DNA of 64,000 nt from Orychophragmus violaceus (lineage: Eukaryota; Streptophyta; Magnoliopsida; Brassicales; Brassicaceae): contig CM058231.1 of assembly GCA_030180135.1 (NCBI GenBank), positions 29,019,034-29,083,033 on the forward strand. Reading direction: 5' to 3'. Of this stretch, positions 30,340-44,112 are shown piece after piece (within the stretch, counting starts at the first letter, position 1; each line of letters opens with the position of its first letter). The position numbers and the translations under genes were made by a program. The notes under the pieces were generated by a model. That model was not told the DNA's origin and searched no databases. It worked only from the letters and a program-made list of their open reading frames with translations.

Positions 30340-33300
30340 TCAAGTTGAAGAATGGAGATTTCGAATGTCCAACTTGGATAAAATTGTTTGAAAAAGACCT
30401 CTTCCAAGTACTTTAATGAAGATGTCTGCTAACTGAGTAGTGGTAGTAACGTGCTTTGTACGAACAATCCCAACTTTTATATTGTCTCTGATGAAGTGAA
30501 AATCTATCTCTACGTGTTTCATACGCTCACGAAACACGGGATTAGCAGCGATATGAAGCACATATTAACTATCGCAGTATAATCCATTGCGCCAGAATGT
30601 GAAATACCCATCGTAAACAACAAACTCTTGATTTACTTAACTCCTTTAATGCAGCAACCATAGCTCGGTACTCTGTTTCTGCAGAAGAACAAGATACCAC
30701 ATCTTGCTTCTTCGACTTTCATGACACATGGGAATTTCCTAATTATATCAACCATCCATTTAAAGATCTTCTCGTGATTGTACATCCATCCCAATCCGAG
30801 TCACACCAACCTGTAAGATGAAAGTTACAATTAGCTTTCAAGATAATTCCCATTCATGGACACCCCTTCAAGTAATGAACAACCCTCAGTGCAGCAGTCC
30901 AATGATCCTCTCTTGGCTCGTGCATAAACTGAGACAAGATATGAACGGAGTAAGCAAGATCTGGCCTAGTCACAACCAAATAAATTAGTCTTCCAACAAG
31001 TGTCTGATACTTCTCTGGTTCTGCAAGTATATTGGTTTTCGACTTTGCCAACTGATGATTTGGCTCCATCGAAAACTCAACCGGTCTACCACCAAGTAAA
31101 CTAGCATCAACAACAATATCAAGAGTGTACTTTCTCTGTGACAAATAGATACCATCTTTGTTCCTCGCAACTTCCAAACCAAGGAAATACTTTAATTTCT
31201 CCAAATCTTTCATATGAAAGAAACCACCCAAGTAAGTTTTGAACTCTCGTATAATCTCTGAGGAGTTCCCTGTCACCACTAGATTGTCAACGTACACCAA
31301 AACGTGCAGGTGAACATTACCACGAACCAATGAGAAAAGAGAATAATCAGCCCTACTTTGCTTGAATCCATACGCCAATAGTGCCTTTGTAAGTTTAGAA
31401 AACCAACATCTTGGAGCTTATTTCAACCCATACAATGATTTCTTCTAGCGGCATACCATTCCTTTCTCAGTGGAGCTGAAGCCTTGTGGTAACCTCATAA
31501 ATACTTTTTTCATCCAAATCTCCATAAAGGAAAGCATTGTGTACATCCATCTGATGCAATTCCCAATTCTTTCCAGCCACAACCCGAAGAACCAATCTAA
31601 CAGTGCTCATCTTTGCCATTGGAGAAAACGTATCAGAGTAATCAAGCCCCTCTTTTTTTTATTCCCACATGCTACAAGTCTCGCCTTGTAACTTTCGATC
31701 GTTCCATCTACATTATACTTTATCGTAAATATCCACTTACATCCAATCACATATTTACCTTATGGCAAGTATTCAACAGCCCATGTTTTATTCCGTTCTT
31801 GTGCCTCAGTCTCCAATCTCATAGCCTCTCTCCACCGTGGACATTTCGTTTTTCAGCAAATGTATGTGGCACAACTCCTGCAGTTATGTTACACAGAAAG
31901 ACTCTGTGTGACGCAGAAAATCTTTCACAGTTGATTAAATTCTCAATTCCAAACTCACGACTCCCCCGTGATGAATCCGCCTTAAAGATTGTGTTAAGCT
32001 CATAGGCACGTAACCTGACAGAGGATTTATTTTCCCTTATTATGCGTCCCAATATTTCAACTTGTGCATCTTGTGTAACATACGCATCATCATGTGTTAC
32101 TCCTGCAGGGTCTGTAACTGCATCTGCAATTGTTTCTTCAGTTGTATGTGTCATTGACATGGACCCAGCTGATGTCGCACCCTCTGAAATTGTCTCATCT
32201 CTTCTCACTTCATCTTCATCAGTCGCAGGTTGTGTCACTTCTCTTATAACATATTCTGGTTCACAAATTTCAGCATCTTCTTCAACAACCTTTCTCACCT
32301 AAAGATTATCAACATCATCAAAAACTTGTCTCAAGTCATCAACAGGGGAACCATAGCTGCTACATTCACTCTGTATTTCAGAGTACGAAAATTTTTATTC
32401 TTTGAAAGCAACATCCCTTGAAAGAAACAATTCTCCTGTATGCAAATCAAACAATGTACACCCTTTTTGTGTGTAAGGGTAACCCACAAAAACACACTTT
32501 CGACTACGACTAGCAAACTTATCACCATGACACTTCTGATTATGAGCATACACAAGACATCCAAAAACTCGTATGTTATTATACATAGGAGTCTTTCCAA
32601 AGAGTATTTCATAAGGGCTTTTCCCTTTGTGTAACTCAGATGGTGTTCTATTGATGAGATACACAGCACCCAATAAACATTTTACCCAAAATTCCATTGG
32701 AAGATTTGCCTGAAACCTCAATGCTCTCGCCACATTTAGTATATGTCTATGTTTCCGTTCAACTCTTCCATTTTGCTGAGGAGTTCCCACGCACGAAGTT
32801 TGATGAATCACACCTGTTTGACGAAATAACTCTTTCATTCGCATGAATTCACTACCATTATCGCTTTGAACTACCTTCACATGCTTGTTAAATTGCCTCA
32901 GAATGAGAGCAAGAAAACGACACAATAGTTTTTTCAACATGTCTTTTGTCGGCAAAAAGAAACACCCATACATCTCTTGAATAATCACCCTCTATAGTAA
33001 GAAAGTAAGAAGATCCACACAATTTTTTTGTTCGATACGGCCCCCATAGATCACAATATATCATTTCAAAGCTCTCCTTACTTTTATTCGAGCTCACCGG
33101 AAATTCACTTCAACATTGTTTTGCCTTGAAACATATGTCACATCCATATACTCCAGTACTGCGATTATCAACCCCCAAAAATCTCCTTATAGTCTTATCA
33201 GAGGCTTGAACCACTCTCTTATGTCAAATTTCTAATGATTCGGACTTACCAACTTTCTTCACATTATGAATCTTTTGAATACCTTGAAGGAAGTACAATC

Positions 33301-33805
33301 CTTCTCTTCTTTCTCCCATTACAATCGAGGTTTGTACACCACAATCATACACAAGACAACCAGTCTTAGAGAACGATACATTGCAGCTCATCTCATCAAC
33401 CATATGTGACACAAAGATGCGATTGCATTTTAATTCTTCCACAAAAATAACACGCTTCAAAGTTAACTTTTCTGTTAGAATCACACTCCCTTCTCGATCA
33501 TCAATTACAATATTCTCATTAGGTAGTCCAACCAAACATAGTGTGACTCTACATACGTTCACTAGAGAATTCAACATATCAGTCATATGATGTGATGATC
33601 CACTATCAATTATTCATTCACTATCATAAGCATTATCACTTACATGATATGAAAATTCTGGTTTCGACTCCAACTTACTCAAAAATTTATCCCATTCTCC
33701 TTTCTCCAACCTTGTTATAGCGTGGGCCGCCTCAGTGTGTTGCACAGAAACATCCATGTGTGACACACCATGCGTGTGTGCAACAACATTCATATTCTTC
33801 ACCAA
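30340..33805 (-). pseudogene. Copia B polyprotein remnant
   Basis: Read on the minus strand: gag remnant (33805-33614), protease/GAG-pre-integrase remnant (33586-33224), integrase in two frames (33097-32888 with IYCDLWGP; 32988-32395 with VQSDNGSEF and GTPQQNGRVERKHR), a linker (32298-31819), reverse transcriptase (about 31640-30854) and the RNase H end (30561-30340). Breaks: frame changes between nearly every block, stops in the N-terminal RT part (31380-31600), and YVDN instead of YVDD at the RT active site. The first half of gag is absent. Not functional. Confidence 0.85.
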
Positions 33806-34017
33806 ATGAACGTCTTCTGCAATTCCCCTTTTTTTATCTCAACAGCTTGCTGCAACTCTGTTTTTCTTAATACACATCTTCTTCACCTGAGATTTCTGTA
33901 CCTCCACCTTTTCTTAATATCAATAATCGCCATATAAGAAACGATACTTGCTTCGAACACGTCTTCTCACGAACTAGATTCAATTGCAATCCCAAGAGTT
34001 CTATGGCTCTAATACCA

Positions 34018-34204
34018 TATAGGATTTAGAGAAGAATTATATTATTATCTTTCAAATTGTACAATAACGGCTATTACCAACTATTTATATGTCCCCAAAG
34101 TTATCTTCTAACCTAAGATCTATACAAATCTCTATTAAAAAAAGTATTCATATATAAAGATATAATTATATATATATATATATTTTTTATATAATCTCCT
34201 AATA
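34018..34204 (-). repeat. 5' LTR of copia B
   Basis: 187 bp; adjacent to the primer-binding site at 34005-34017 (minus strand). Confidence 0.75.
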
Positions 34205-35661
34205 GTCTGTCTCCCACCCCAAGGAGATACAAGTTTGTTTGAAAATTTTGCAGTATTGTTCTACAAAGTGGATCGAACATGGGTTATGGATCTTATAATC
34301 CGTAAGAAATAAAATAAAATTAGTTTTAAGAAAATCAGTTTTGTGGAAAAAGGTAACAAGAGACATATAGATACATGTTGACCCAAAAAAAAGAGACATA
34401 TGAATACATTTAAAAATAAAATAAAATCCGACACATTTTGTATTACGATAAGCAACACATGGGGACAATGTTTAAATGAATACCAGAGAACCTAATCTAG
34501 TTTTTGTTCCCATAAACGAGAGAGGGATAAAATAAGTTATGATGAAAACAAGAATGAGAACTAAATGACTATTATATGTCAAGTTGGTCACCAAGCAGAT
34601 CTGGTCCCAGGCAAGAAAAAACCTATGACTTATATGTCAAGTTGAACTCTTAGATTACATTTTTAATTAATTTTAGGAGAGGGCAATCCTTTTTAGTCAT
34701 AGCTTCATAGGATAGGTTAATCTTTGGTTTTTAGTCATAGGATTGGCCAATCTATAGATATGCTTGTATGTGTTTTTAAACCATACACACATTATTAGAG
34801 TCCTTGAGTTCCATCAAGAAACGAAGAAAGAACATGTTATTCGATGCACAAAACATTATTACCAAAAAGTCAAAAAACAAAAAAGTTCCATTGGATCCGC
34901 TAAAGAAAAGAAAAAAAGGCAGAAAGTTAATTACATGTTGAACATCATTTTGCTTTTAGTTATTTCCAATAATAAATATTTGATGTATAACATGATTATC
35001 ATTCAAAAAAAAGGGAACCAGTGACAAAATAACCAAATCATCTTCAACACACTTTCTGAATTAAATTAAAATATCATGTCATGTCACCATATGAATACCA
35101 AGATCAAGTCGTCTAGGGATTTATTGTACGTGATTGTTGGTGTGAGAAGAGACTAGAAGAAGATATATGGAAGCAACCCACGAATACATATATAATTGAT
35201 AAGGAAACAAGATGGGACATTTCTCCAGCCTCTAACGAAGACTTTAGTTATAAAGGGTTTACACAATTATTACTTTTGTACAAAGAAAAGCCTTAATCAA
35301 ATCTGAAACCACCCACTTAGCTTTTGATTGAGTTAGTAAGATTCGTAGATCTGTGAGCCATCTTTATGTGTATATTTTACGTAATTATATGTATATTAGT
35401 ATAAGTGTATTCAATAGAAAAGTGTGTGTGTGTGTGTGAACCTTAACGTTAATCACGAAAACGTACTTACGAAACAAGGACTCGTCATTTGGCACATAAT
35501 TTGTGGGAAACATGTTAACATCTGAGACTCTATTTTGGTCGTTCCTCTTTTTTTCCCCTCAAGAAACCCAACTTTTGATTGACCTAGTTAGTGTTCACAT
35601 TACTTAGCTTTGTCTTCAGATTTCTGAAGTTACAAGAGAAAAACATATGGTATTTTTTTAT
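34205..35661. other. Intergenic, nothing recognised
   Basis: AT-rich spacer with a GT dinucleotide run at about 35424-35440. Small open frames show no domain. It ends in TTTAT, the presumed left target duplication of copia C. Confidence 0.55.
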
Positions 35662-35968
35662 TGTAATTAGGTTAAGCAAACAAAACTTTTAATAAGTATA
35701 ACTCTCTTATTAATATTAAAAAAAATCACTCAAAACATTAAACTCAAATCTCATAAGTTATACTACAACTTAGCATCTTCTTATATATAGGGAAATATAA
35801 CTTAAAAACCCTAATTTAAATAACTCCTAAAATTATTAGATATCTTCCTAAATTTGTTAGATAACTTCCTAAATCTATTTGGATAACCTCCTATTTAGAT
35901 ATGTATATTTAGATAACTCCTAAATATACTTAGCTTATCTTTTAAGCTATTTCAAGTTTATCACAACA
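35662..35968 (-). repeat. 3' LTR of copia C
   Basis: 307 bp, ends TG...CA. AT-rich with repeated GATAACT(T/C)CTAAAT motifs. Confidence 0.9.
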
Positions 35969-38900
35969 TTCTCCCCCTTAAGCTTGAAATCATTTTCTCC
36001 TATATCTTGAATTCCCACAAGATCTCTCATCTCTTTAAACTTGATCCTTCCAAGAGCCTTAGTAAGGATATCAGCCTTTTGTTTATTTCCAGGAACATGT
36101 ATTACTTCAATTTGTCCATTTTCAACACATTCTCTGATAAAATGGAACCGAGTATTAATATGTTTACTGCGTCCATGAAATATCGGGTTCTCCGTAAGTG
36201 TTATGGCAGATTTGTTATCTACTCGGATGATCACCTTTTCACATTCTCTTCCAGTCACTTCAGCAAAAATCACTTGTAACCATAATGCTTGTTTTGTTGC
36301 TTCTGTAGCTGTCATAAACTCAGCTTCACAAGATGATAAAGCTACTATTTCTTGTTTTTGTCAACATCATGTAATAGGACATCCATTGAAGTAAAATATA
36401 TGTCGTTGTACTCTTACCATCGTCCACATCAACATTGTAACTACTATCGCTATAACCGATCAACCCAGTATCGCTTGAACGTTTGAAGATATGGCCATGA
36501 TTCAAGGTTCCATGTAAATACCTAAGCACTTGTTTAAGTGCCGCTCCATGAGATTCCTTTGGTTCCTGCATGTATCGACTCAGAATGCCAACGCAAAACG
36601 AGAGATCGGGTCGCGTGTGAAGCAAATATCGAAGACATCCAATACTTCTTCTGTAACCCTTCTCATTGATTTGTCGTTCTTCTAGTTCTTTAGACATCCT
36701 CACATTCTGATCCATATGAGTTTGAGAAGCATTACACTCATACATTCCAGTTTCTTCTAGTATTTTCGATGCATACCGCTCTTGCTTTAGCTTTATACCA
36801 TCCTCGTTTTGAATTACTTCGATACCAAGATAGTAAGTCAACTTTCCCAAATCACTCATCTCAAAGTTTGTTGCCATCCCTTTCTTAAAGTTGTGAATCA
36901 TCTCTTGATTCGAACCTATGACCAAGAGGTCGTCAACGTACACTGCAACAACCAAGAGATGTCCCTTCTCCTTCTTTCGATAGAGTGATGCTTCTTTTGA
37001 GCATCTGACGAAACCAAGCTCTCTGAGAATCTTGTTTAGTTTTTCATTCCACGTCATTGGTGCTTGTTTCAAGCCATATAATGCTTTGTTCAGCTTATAA
37101 ACTTTTTCCTCACTCCCTTTTTCTTCAAATCCTCCTGCTTCAGTGACATATACCACTTCCTTTAGTTCACCATGGAGAAATGCGGTTTTAACATCAAGGT
37201 GTTGTACTTCCCATTCATTTGATGCTGCTAAGGCAATGATGAAACGAATCGTCTCGATACGTGTTACAGGTGCAAACACTTCATCAAAATCAATTCCATG
37301 CCTTTGAACATAACCTTTTGCAATAAGCCTTGCCTTGTATTTGTTAATGCTTCCATCAGGGTTATGCTTGATCTTGAAAACTCATTTAATCCAATTGCTT
37401 TAGCTCCAATGGGTAGATCGACTAAATCCCAAGTTTTGTTCTTAATAATACTAGATATTTCTTCTTCACATGCTGTTTTCCAAACCCTTAACTCTTTTGC
37501 TTCATTGAAATCCCATGGTTCCTCATTCATCAAGATCAAGAGACGTTCACCTTCTATTTCAGCAAGATAAACATAATCGTCCGAGTAGCTAGGTGTCTTA
37601 CGTAGTCTTGTCGACTTTCTGAGTGGTTGTTCCTCATCATCATCATCACTATTCCCATCGTTCTCGTCACTTTCTTCTCTGTCGATCTCAACATGATCGA
37701 TCTCCCTTCTGTTGGCTATTCCTTCGTCATCATTAGTTATTCTATCAGAAATATTGTCTCGATATTTTCCACTCATAACTCGAGTGGACCGATCATTCTC
37801 TTCATATGCTGATACACTTTCCACTTCTCTTAACCTACACTTTCCACTTCTCTTTGTCAACCTCTTCTCCTCGATTGCTCCACTTCCAGTTTTTGTTTTC
37901 ATCGAAGATTACGTCTCTGCTGATAACTATTTTTATACTTATTGGATCCAGCAACCGATATGCTTTTGATCCAAGATCTATTCCTAGATGAACTAGTACT
38001 CATGATCTATCATCTAGCTTCCTTCGACCAACTAATTCTGTTTTAGCATATCCGATGCACCCGAACACTCGAATGTGTTCTAGGTTTGGTTTCTTGCCTT
38101 TTAAAACTTCATATGGAATTTGTGCAACCAATGATCTCATAGCAACCCTATTAATAAGGTAGGTGGCATGTCTCACAGCTTCTCCCCATAGATAATTTGG
38201 CATACTCATATGTTTCAGAATACTTCTAGTCATCTCCAACAGAGTTCTGTTCCGCCTTTCTACTACTCCATTTTGTTGAGGTGAGTAAGGTGCCGTTAGA
38301 TGTCTTTGAATCCCATATTTCTCACAGAATCGTTGGAACTCATGAGAGATAAATTCACATCCTCTGTCAGTTCGTAAAGTTTTTATCGTGGCTCTCGTTT
38401 CTTGTTCTACTAATGTCTTGAATTTCTTGAATTTTTCAAGTGCTTCACTTTTCTCCTTTAGCAGAACTGTCCACATATAATGAGAGTAGTCATCAATAAG
38501 TACAAAACATACCTTTTATGTGATGATGTAGTAGGTGTGATAGGTCCACAGAGATCTCCATGTATAAGTTCAAGAACTTGACTAGCTCGATATGAGATTG
38601 CAAGTGGAAAAGGCTGTCTTGTCTGTTTTCCAAATAAACATGATGCACATGTTGCTTTCTCAATCGTGAGGCTTGGTATTCCTGTCATTAGCTCCTCTTT
38701 AATCATCATCTTCATCATGTTCAGGCCAATGTGCCTTAAACATGCATGCCACTTTTCCGACTCGTTTGATGAGATTAACTGTAGGCACTTGTTATTCTCG
38801 ACTCCATGACCACCTTATACAACCGATTTCTAGATCTGGTTGTTCTTACTAGAAGCTGACCATTCCGATCATACAAAGTTAGAAAGTGATTTTCGAATTT

Positions 38901-40153
38901 AACATCTTGCTTCTGTGGCTTGTCCGAGACTTATGATGTTACTCTTCATTTCAGGTATGAAGTATACATTGTTTAAGACCTTCTTCACGCCATTCTCAAA
39001 AGCAAATCGAACGGATCCCTTTCCTATTATGTCAATATGAGAATCATCACCAAATCTGACTTTTCCACTGATGTTTTCATCAAGATTGACAAAGAAGTCT
39101 CTATTTCCACTCATGTGGTTGCTAGCTCTGTTATCAAGATACCATACATTCCTTGCATCGAATTCGGCTTCAAACATACTAGGTTTTACCTTTTCTTCAT
39201 TAAGATAGAAAACCTCGTGCATCATTAACGTATCTGCTTCTTGTGTATCATCAGTCTTTTTCTCAACAGCTTCTTGGAGCTTAAGCAACCTGTCTGGACA
39301 ATTTGAAGCATAGTGGCCCAGCTTATCACATCGATAACACGTTATTCTTGACTCATCACCATCGTATCGGCCTCTACCTCTTCCTTGGTGATATCCAAAT
39401 TGACCTATGCCTCTTCCTCTCCATTGAGATCGACACCCTTGTCCTCTTCCTCTACTGGATCCTTGGTAATGTTGTGATTCTGTGTCGGCATACATAAGCT
39501 TGTTATTATCTTCTTGCGGTTCTTCTTCCTCTTCACCGATTCTTTCTTCATAGGCTTTTAGACGTCCTATGATATCTTCAAAGCTTGTTACGTTAAGATC
39601 TAGTACCTTCTCGAGAGCTGATATTATGTGTATGAATTTTTTTTCAAGGGAGGCTCGACATAAACTTCTTAACTAGCTTAGGTTCTTCTATTTCTTCTCC
39701 TAGCGCAGCCGATTTGGAAGATATTTCTGACAACTTACCCAAAAAATCATCGATCTTCTCATTGTCCTTCATCTTAAGTCGATCGAACTCAGCCATTAGG
39801 GTTTGTAGTCTTGCTTCTTTAACTCTTTCGGCGCCTAGATGTCTAGCCTTTATGGCTTCCCATACCTCATTGGCTGTTTCTAGGTCTCCAACTTGTAGAA
39901 TAAGAGCTTCATGGATTGACTGGAATAGCAAAGCTATGGCCATGTCATTCTTTGTTTCATCGATGTTACCCTTCTCCACAACTTCCCATGATTTATGGAC
40001 CTTGAGCATGATCTTCATTCTCATAGACCATATCGTATAGTTTCTTGAATTCAACGTGGGACACTTGATGGAGAAAGATCCTCCCCCCTCCTTTGTCATA
40101 GGCATCGTCAACTGCTTTGGTTTCTCGTCTTCTGATGCCATCGTCGATTTCAA
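35947..40153 (-). pseudogene. Copia C polyprotein, frameshifted
   Basis: In minus-strand order: gag (40141-39644, start MASEDEKPK), frameshift, Gly/Arg-rich linker with a CCHC knuckle (CYRCDKLGHYASNC), protease with DNRASNHM where DNGASNHM is usual, GAG-pre-integrase and integrase (38718-38000; TDRGCEF instead of RGGEF; PQQNGVVERRNR), acidic linker (37902-37264), reverse transcriptase with intact MDVKTAFLHG-like and YVDD motifs (37279-36326), stops and a frameshift near 36330-36390, and RNase H (36315-35947: VDNKSAI, KHINTRFHFIRE). The order and domains are complete, but at least four frame breaks and the protease change make it inactive. Confidence 0.9.
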
Positions 40154-40193
40154 AAAATCTCACAATTCTATTGCAAGCTCTGATACCAAATAT

Positions 40194-40502
40194 TGTAATT
40201 AGGTTAAGCGAACACAACTCTTAATAAGTATAACTCTCTTATTAATCTTAAAGAAAATCACTCAAAACGTTTAAGCTCAAATCTCATAAGTTATGATATA
40301 ACTTAGCATCTCCTTATATATAGGGAAATATAACTTACAAAATCCTAATTTAGATAACTACTAAAGTTATTAGATATCTTCCTAAATTTGTTAGATAACT
40401 TCCTAAACCTATTTGGATAACTTCATATTTAGATATGTATATTTAGATAACTCCTAAATATACTTAGTTTATCTTTTAAGCTATTTCAAATTTATCACAA
40501 CA
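40194..40502 (-). repeat. 5' LTR of copia C
   Basis: 309 bp; followed on the minus strand by TGGTATCAGAGC (40177-40188). Confidence 0.9.
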
Positions 40503-40792
40503 TTTTTCTGCTAATTAAGCATTTGATCTTCCATCTATAATCGATTATGCATGTACTTTCTCGTAATTAACATTTTCAATTATTCAGAACTTTAAAGTCT
40601 GGTACATGTCAACATTTTTTTTATTTATAGTCATAAGTAAAGATTCAAAGAGACCGTTACTAGATGTAAGAAACAATTGTAATAATATTCCAAATATATG
40701 TAAGTTTTTTTTTTTAAAATAAATGTAAGTTATTTGACTTTGATGAACTTTGAGATCGAATCTGAATATAGATTTTTTTTTTTTTTTTGACA
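40503..40792. other. Spacer ending in a T-run
   Basis: AT-rich, no feature. A run of 16 T at 40773-40788 directly precedes the truncated first gypsy LTR. Confidence 0.5.
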
Positions 40793-42299
40793 ACCAATAA
40801 CATCGATCGATCGTCAATCCTGCATCCGGACCTGCGAGGAAAAAAGGAGGGAAAACGAAAAGGAAAAGGAGGCCTCAGTAATTGTTTCAAACGCAATTAC
40901 CCAGTGAGGACGGACTAAGGAATCCGCGATCCCGGCTTACGCCATACAACTACGAAACAAGTTCTAAGCTAATATTACCTTGCACGCAATGCCCGAAGGC
41001 ACATTTCAATCAACCTACGAAATAACTACCTGTCTATGGTTGCGGACTAGGGCTGCCTTCCCCTAATCCCACCCACGGACCGACCATTACGCCCTTTCCA
41101 CATCAAACAAACGGCTCGCGAACCTTAGAACCACAACACACCACCACGGGAGGGCTCGTCAGGACCCTCCTCCGATGATCAAGGACAATCACAGAACGAA
41201 CCTCGTACCTTGTCCTGTCAATCAATTTCTACCGCAACCTAATCCACACAAGCCATCACACACAAGCAACATTTTCGGTTTAAGTGATAACATATCCATT
41301 CTCCGTTCAACAATCAATCACATAGCGCGCATTATAAAACCTATACTACCTAGGAAAGACAACATTAACGAAGGACTTGCATCCGGAATTGAAATGGAAT
41401 AAGCAAGGGTCAAGACCGATCCTCACCTTGGCCAAAGAAAGGGAAAAACGGTAATTTAGAAGCTCCATTAGCCCGAACGGACATCAGATCTGGAAAGAGG
41501 ACGAGAAATCGAGTGAGATGGGCTTTTGATTCGCTTAAATCGGGCTTAGGATGAGCTAGATATGATCGATTGAAATTGAAATTAAAATACCCAGTTCAAA
41601 CCAGCTTAACCGACCTAAACAGGAAATTGAAATTAAAATCGAAATTGAAAAACCGAACCGGTTAACCTAAACCGGACCCGGTCAACAGTCAACCCGACCC
41701 GGTCAACGGTCAACCCGACCCGGTCAACGGTCAACGACCCGGTCAACTGAGTCGACTCGGTCGCGGTCTGGCGGTAGCTCCGGTGGTCGGCGGCGGCGGA
41801 GGACGGCGGCGGCTTCTGGCGGAGGGCGGCGGCGCGTGGCTCCGGCAACGGCGGCGCGTGGAGAACCGGCGGATCTTCCTCTGGCGAGTGCGGGCGCATC
41901 TGGGAAGCTATGGAGGTGCGGTTTGGGCTACGACTTCATCTCGTCGAGAGGAACGCGATGATGGTCTCGGATTTCTCAGAGTACTCACGGTCAGAAAGAT
42001 ACGAGGCTTTTAGTAATCGGGTTGAAGGAAATCAGATCTGAAAAAGGGCTTACCGGATCTCTTTAGACTCTACACGATGGAGAAGCATCAGATCTACCTT
42101 CTGGAGGCTGAGGCTGCGGCGGAACAGGAACAGGGCTTCGCCGGGAATCTCTTCTTCTTGGTTTCTCTAAAGGAGGTGGCTCCTATTTATAAGAGAAATG
42201 CTAGGGTTTTGGAAAGGAAAAGGGTTTTTGGGTTTGGGCTTTTGGGCTTTCCTCTTCTTTTAGAAATTTTTTAAAATGGGTCGGGCCAGGGCCATTACA
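40793..42299 (-). repeat. Gypsy-like LTR 1 (3' LTR of the array, truncated)
   Basis: Lacks the 125 bp present at 44113-44237 in LTR 2; its homology starts right after a T-run. It contains the GC-rich CGG-repeat segment (about 41770-41900). Open frames there are compositional, not genes. Confidence 0.85.
42184..42193 (-). promoter_or_regulatory. TATA box in LTR 1, with counterparts in LTRs 2-4
   Basis: Minus-strand CTTATAAATA preceded by AAAACCCTAG (telo-box-like) and followed by a CT/GAAG-rich leader. The same element occurs at 45614-45623 and 60811-60820; in LTR 3 (49003-49010) it is altered to CTATAAAT. Confidence 0.55.
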
Positions 42300-44112
42300 A
42301 ATTCTCCCCCCTTAAAAGAATTCGTCATGAATTCGGTGGCGAGGGGTCTCCATTGCAACTTCTTACTAGTAGCCCTCCACAACTTCGCTGAACCCGAAAC
42401 TGAACTTGATTGCTTGCCCGTTTGAAAATATCGTATCCTTGAATCCTGAAGACTGCTTCTCCCCCCCCCCTTATTTCAAACCACGCTCTCTAGTGTCCTT
42501 CTCCTTAGTGTCAATCCCTTAGCAGCTCATAGAATGCAACACAAAACGCCACATGCTACCGCCCATGTCCATTAGGGCCGGTCTTCAATGTTAAGAAGCA
42601 ACACTCATTCCTCGAGTGGTTCTAATACCTGAATGATATGCTCTGCTTCAAATCAGTTCTCCTCAACGGTTTCCATTACCGTGCCATAGTGCATCATCCA
42701 CTTCCAAATGGATTCCTTTCGACGGTTTTTATTCCCGTACACCATGGTGTTGACTGTAGCACAAACCATCATCTTTGCTTTTCCTTGGTGAACGATGAGG
42801 TTAACCATGTCTATTATGGTTACATGACTGATGGAGAACGACCCACTTAACTCCTGATATGCTCCCATGCCACGCTTACGCTGCGCACTCTGATTTCCAA
42901 ACCAGCTTCCATTCCGACTTCCAGCTTAAGGTTTCTTACCTTGTGATCCAGCTGTGGTGCTTTCCGAAAACCATCCTTTGGGTTTCCTTCCCGTTTAAAC
43001 TTTCTCTCCTTTGTTATTCCTTGCAGCTTCTTGCCAATCCTTCATAGTGTTTTCCTAACACTCTTCCGTTGGATTTTCATTTCCAATAACCAGCTTTGTC
43101 CTCTTGCATTAACCAGGATCCCAACTTTCTAGGCAATTCCCAATGCACAGCTCCGCCTCCCTAAACGCTTTTGCGATCTCTTTTCCTTTTTTAAGAGCTC
43201 CATTAGCTGCTTCAGTAATCCACAATGACTCCAAGGCAGACCGTTTCCTTTCTGGTCTTATCGTTGAATCTCGAGCTCGCCATACCACAAATATCTTCTC
43301 CAGCTTCCAGCTTGATCAGACTTCAAACGAGCGGTCCATAACTCATCGAAAATGAAGTCATAAATCTGATTCTAAGATTCCATACTTATAAGAGATTTGG
43401 ATAGCCTCCTGCTGCTCCTTTTGATCCAAGCAACTCAAGAAACTCCTGATGCATAATCCAGTCGGAACACCGCCACTTCCAAATGGCCTCCTTGCAATCC
43501 AGTCTTTCCTTCGACCTCTTGCAGCCCCTGTAGCACTCCTTGCACTCCGATCTTTCCATCGACCTCTTGCAGCTCCTGTAACACTCCTTACAATCCGGTC
43601 TTTCCATCGACCTCTTGCATCTCCTGTAGCACTTCTTGCAGCTTCTACAACGCCTCTAGCAAGACTTCCGCATTAGCCTCTCGCTTGATCGTCTCCACAT
43701 CCTTATCGCCTTAGCACACTTGGTTGAACAACACACTGAACATACGATGACTCCAACACACACCCCAGTAGTACCGACTACCTCTAGGCGCACACCACAA
43801 TATACATCCCAACATACACCTCAACGGCACACATTACAACATACACCTCGGCACATATCTTACGGCAGTAGCACCACTGAGGTTTGACGACATTGACCCC
43901 AACCTGCAAGCAAAATTCTATCTAGACTAGGATCGGCGTGGAGAATAAGCAAGGATATAACTGGTGCTAGAAAAGACCTTTCGCAAAGTAACAATTTTAT
44001 AAACTTTCGCAAACGCTTTTGAAAAATTTGAAAACATAGATTTGGGAAAACAACGAAAGCTGATCCCCCAGGATGGCACTGGGGGACCTTAACCCAGGCT
44101 CTGATACCAAAT
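42300..44112 (-). other. Gypsy-like internal region 1 (non-coding)
   Basis: From the purine tract (42302-42312) to the primer site (44098-44109, TGGTATCAGAGC on minus). No gag, protease, integrase or RT motif in any frame. Contains a C-run (about 42463-42472) and three 54-bp tandem units (about 43490-43650) that keep open a Cys-rich minus-strand frame (KECYRSCKRSMER repeats). Confidence 0.75.

Larger units (their letters stand above)
30173..34204 (-). mobile_element. Old, decayed Ty1/copia element (copia B)
   Basis: LTR-like ends at 30173-30332 and 34018-34204 share GGATTTRGAGAAGAATTATATT at one end and ATATAATCTCCTAATA at the other; the left copy is about 27 bp shorter in its TA-rich part. 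The primer site TGGTATTAGAGCC (minus strand, 34005-34017) and the purine tract GAGAAGGGG (30333-30341) are in place. No clear target duplication. The interior is only about 3.7 kb and lacks most of gag, so it is an old internally deleted copy. Confidence 0.8.
35662..40502 (-). mobile_element. Decayed but full-length Ty1/copia element (copia C)
   Basis: LTRs at 35662-35968 (307 bp) and 40194-40502 (309 bp), each TGTAATTAGG...CACAACA on the plus strand. The primer site TGGTATCAGAGC (minus, 40177-40188) and the purine tract AAGGGGGAGAA (minus, about 35969-35980) are present. The flanks TTTAT and TTTTT suggest a mutated 5-bp duplication. The LTRs differ at many positions, so it is clearly older than copia A. 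Confidence 0.9.

Noticed and set aside
41633..42013. Arg/Gly/Ala-rich frames in the CGG segment, repeated at 45142-45497, 48628-48864 and 60335-60641
   Set aside because: These lie in a GC-rich part of the gypsy-like LTRs, are open on both strands and differ by frame shifts between copies.
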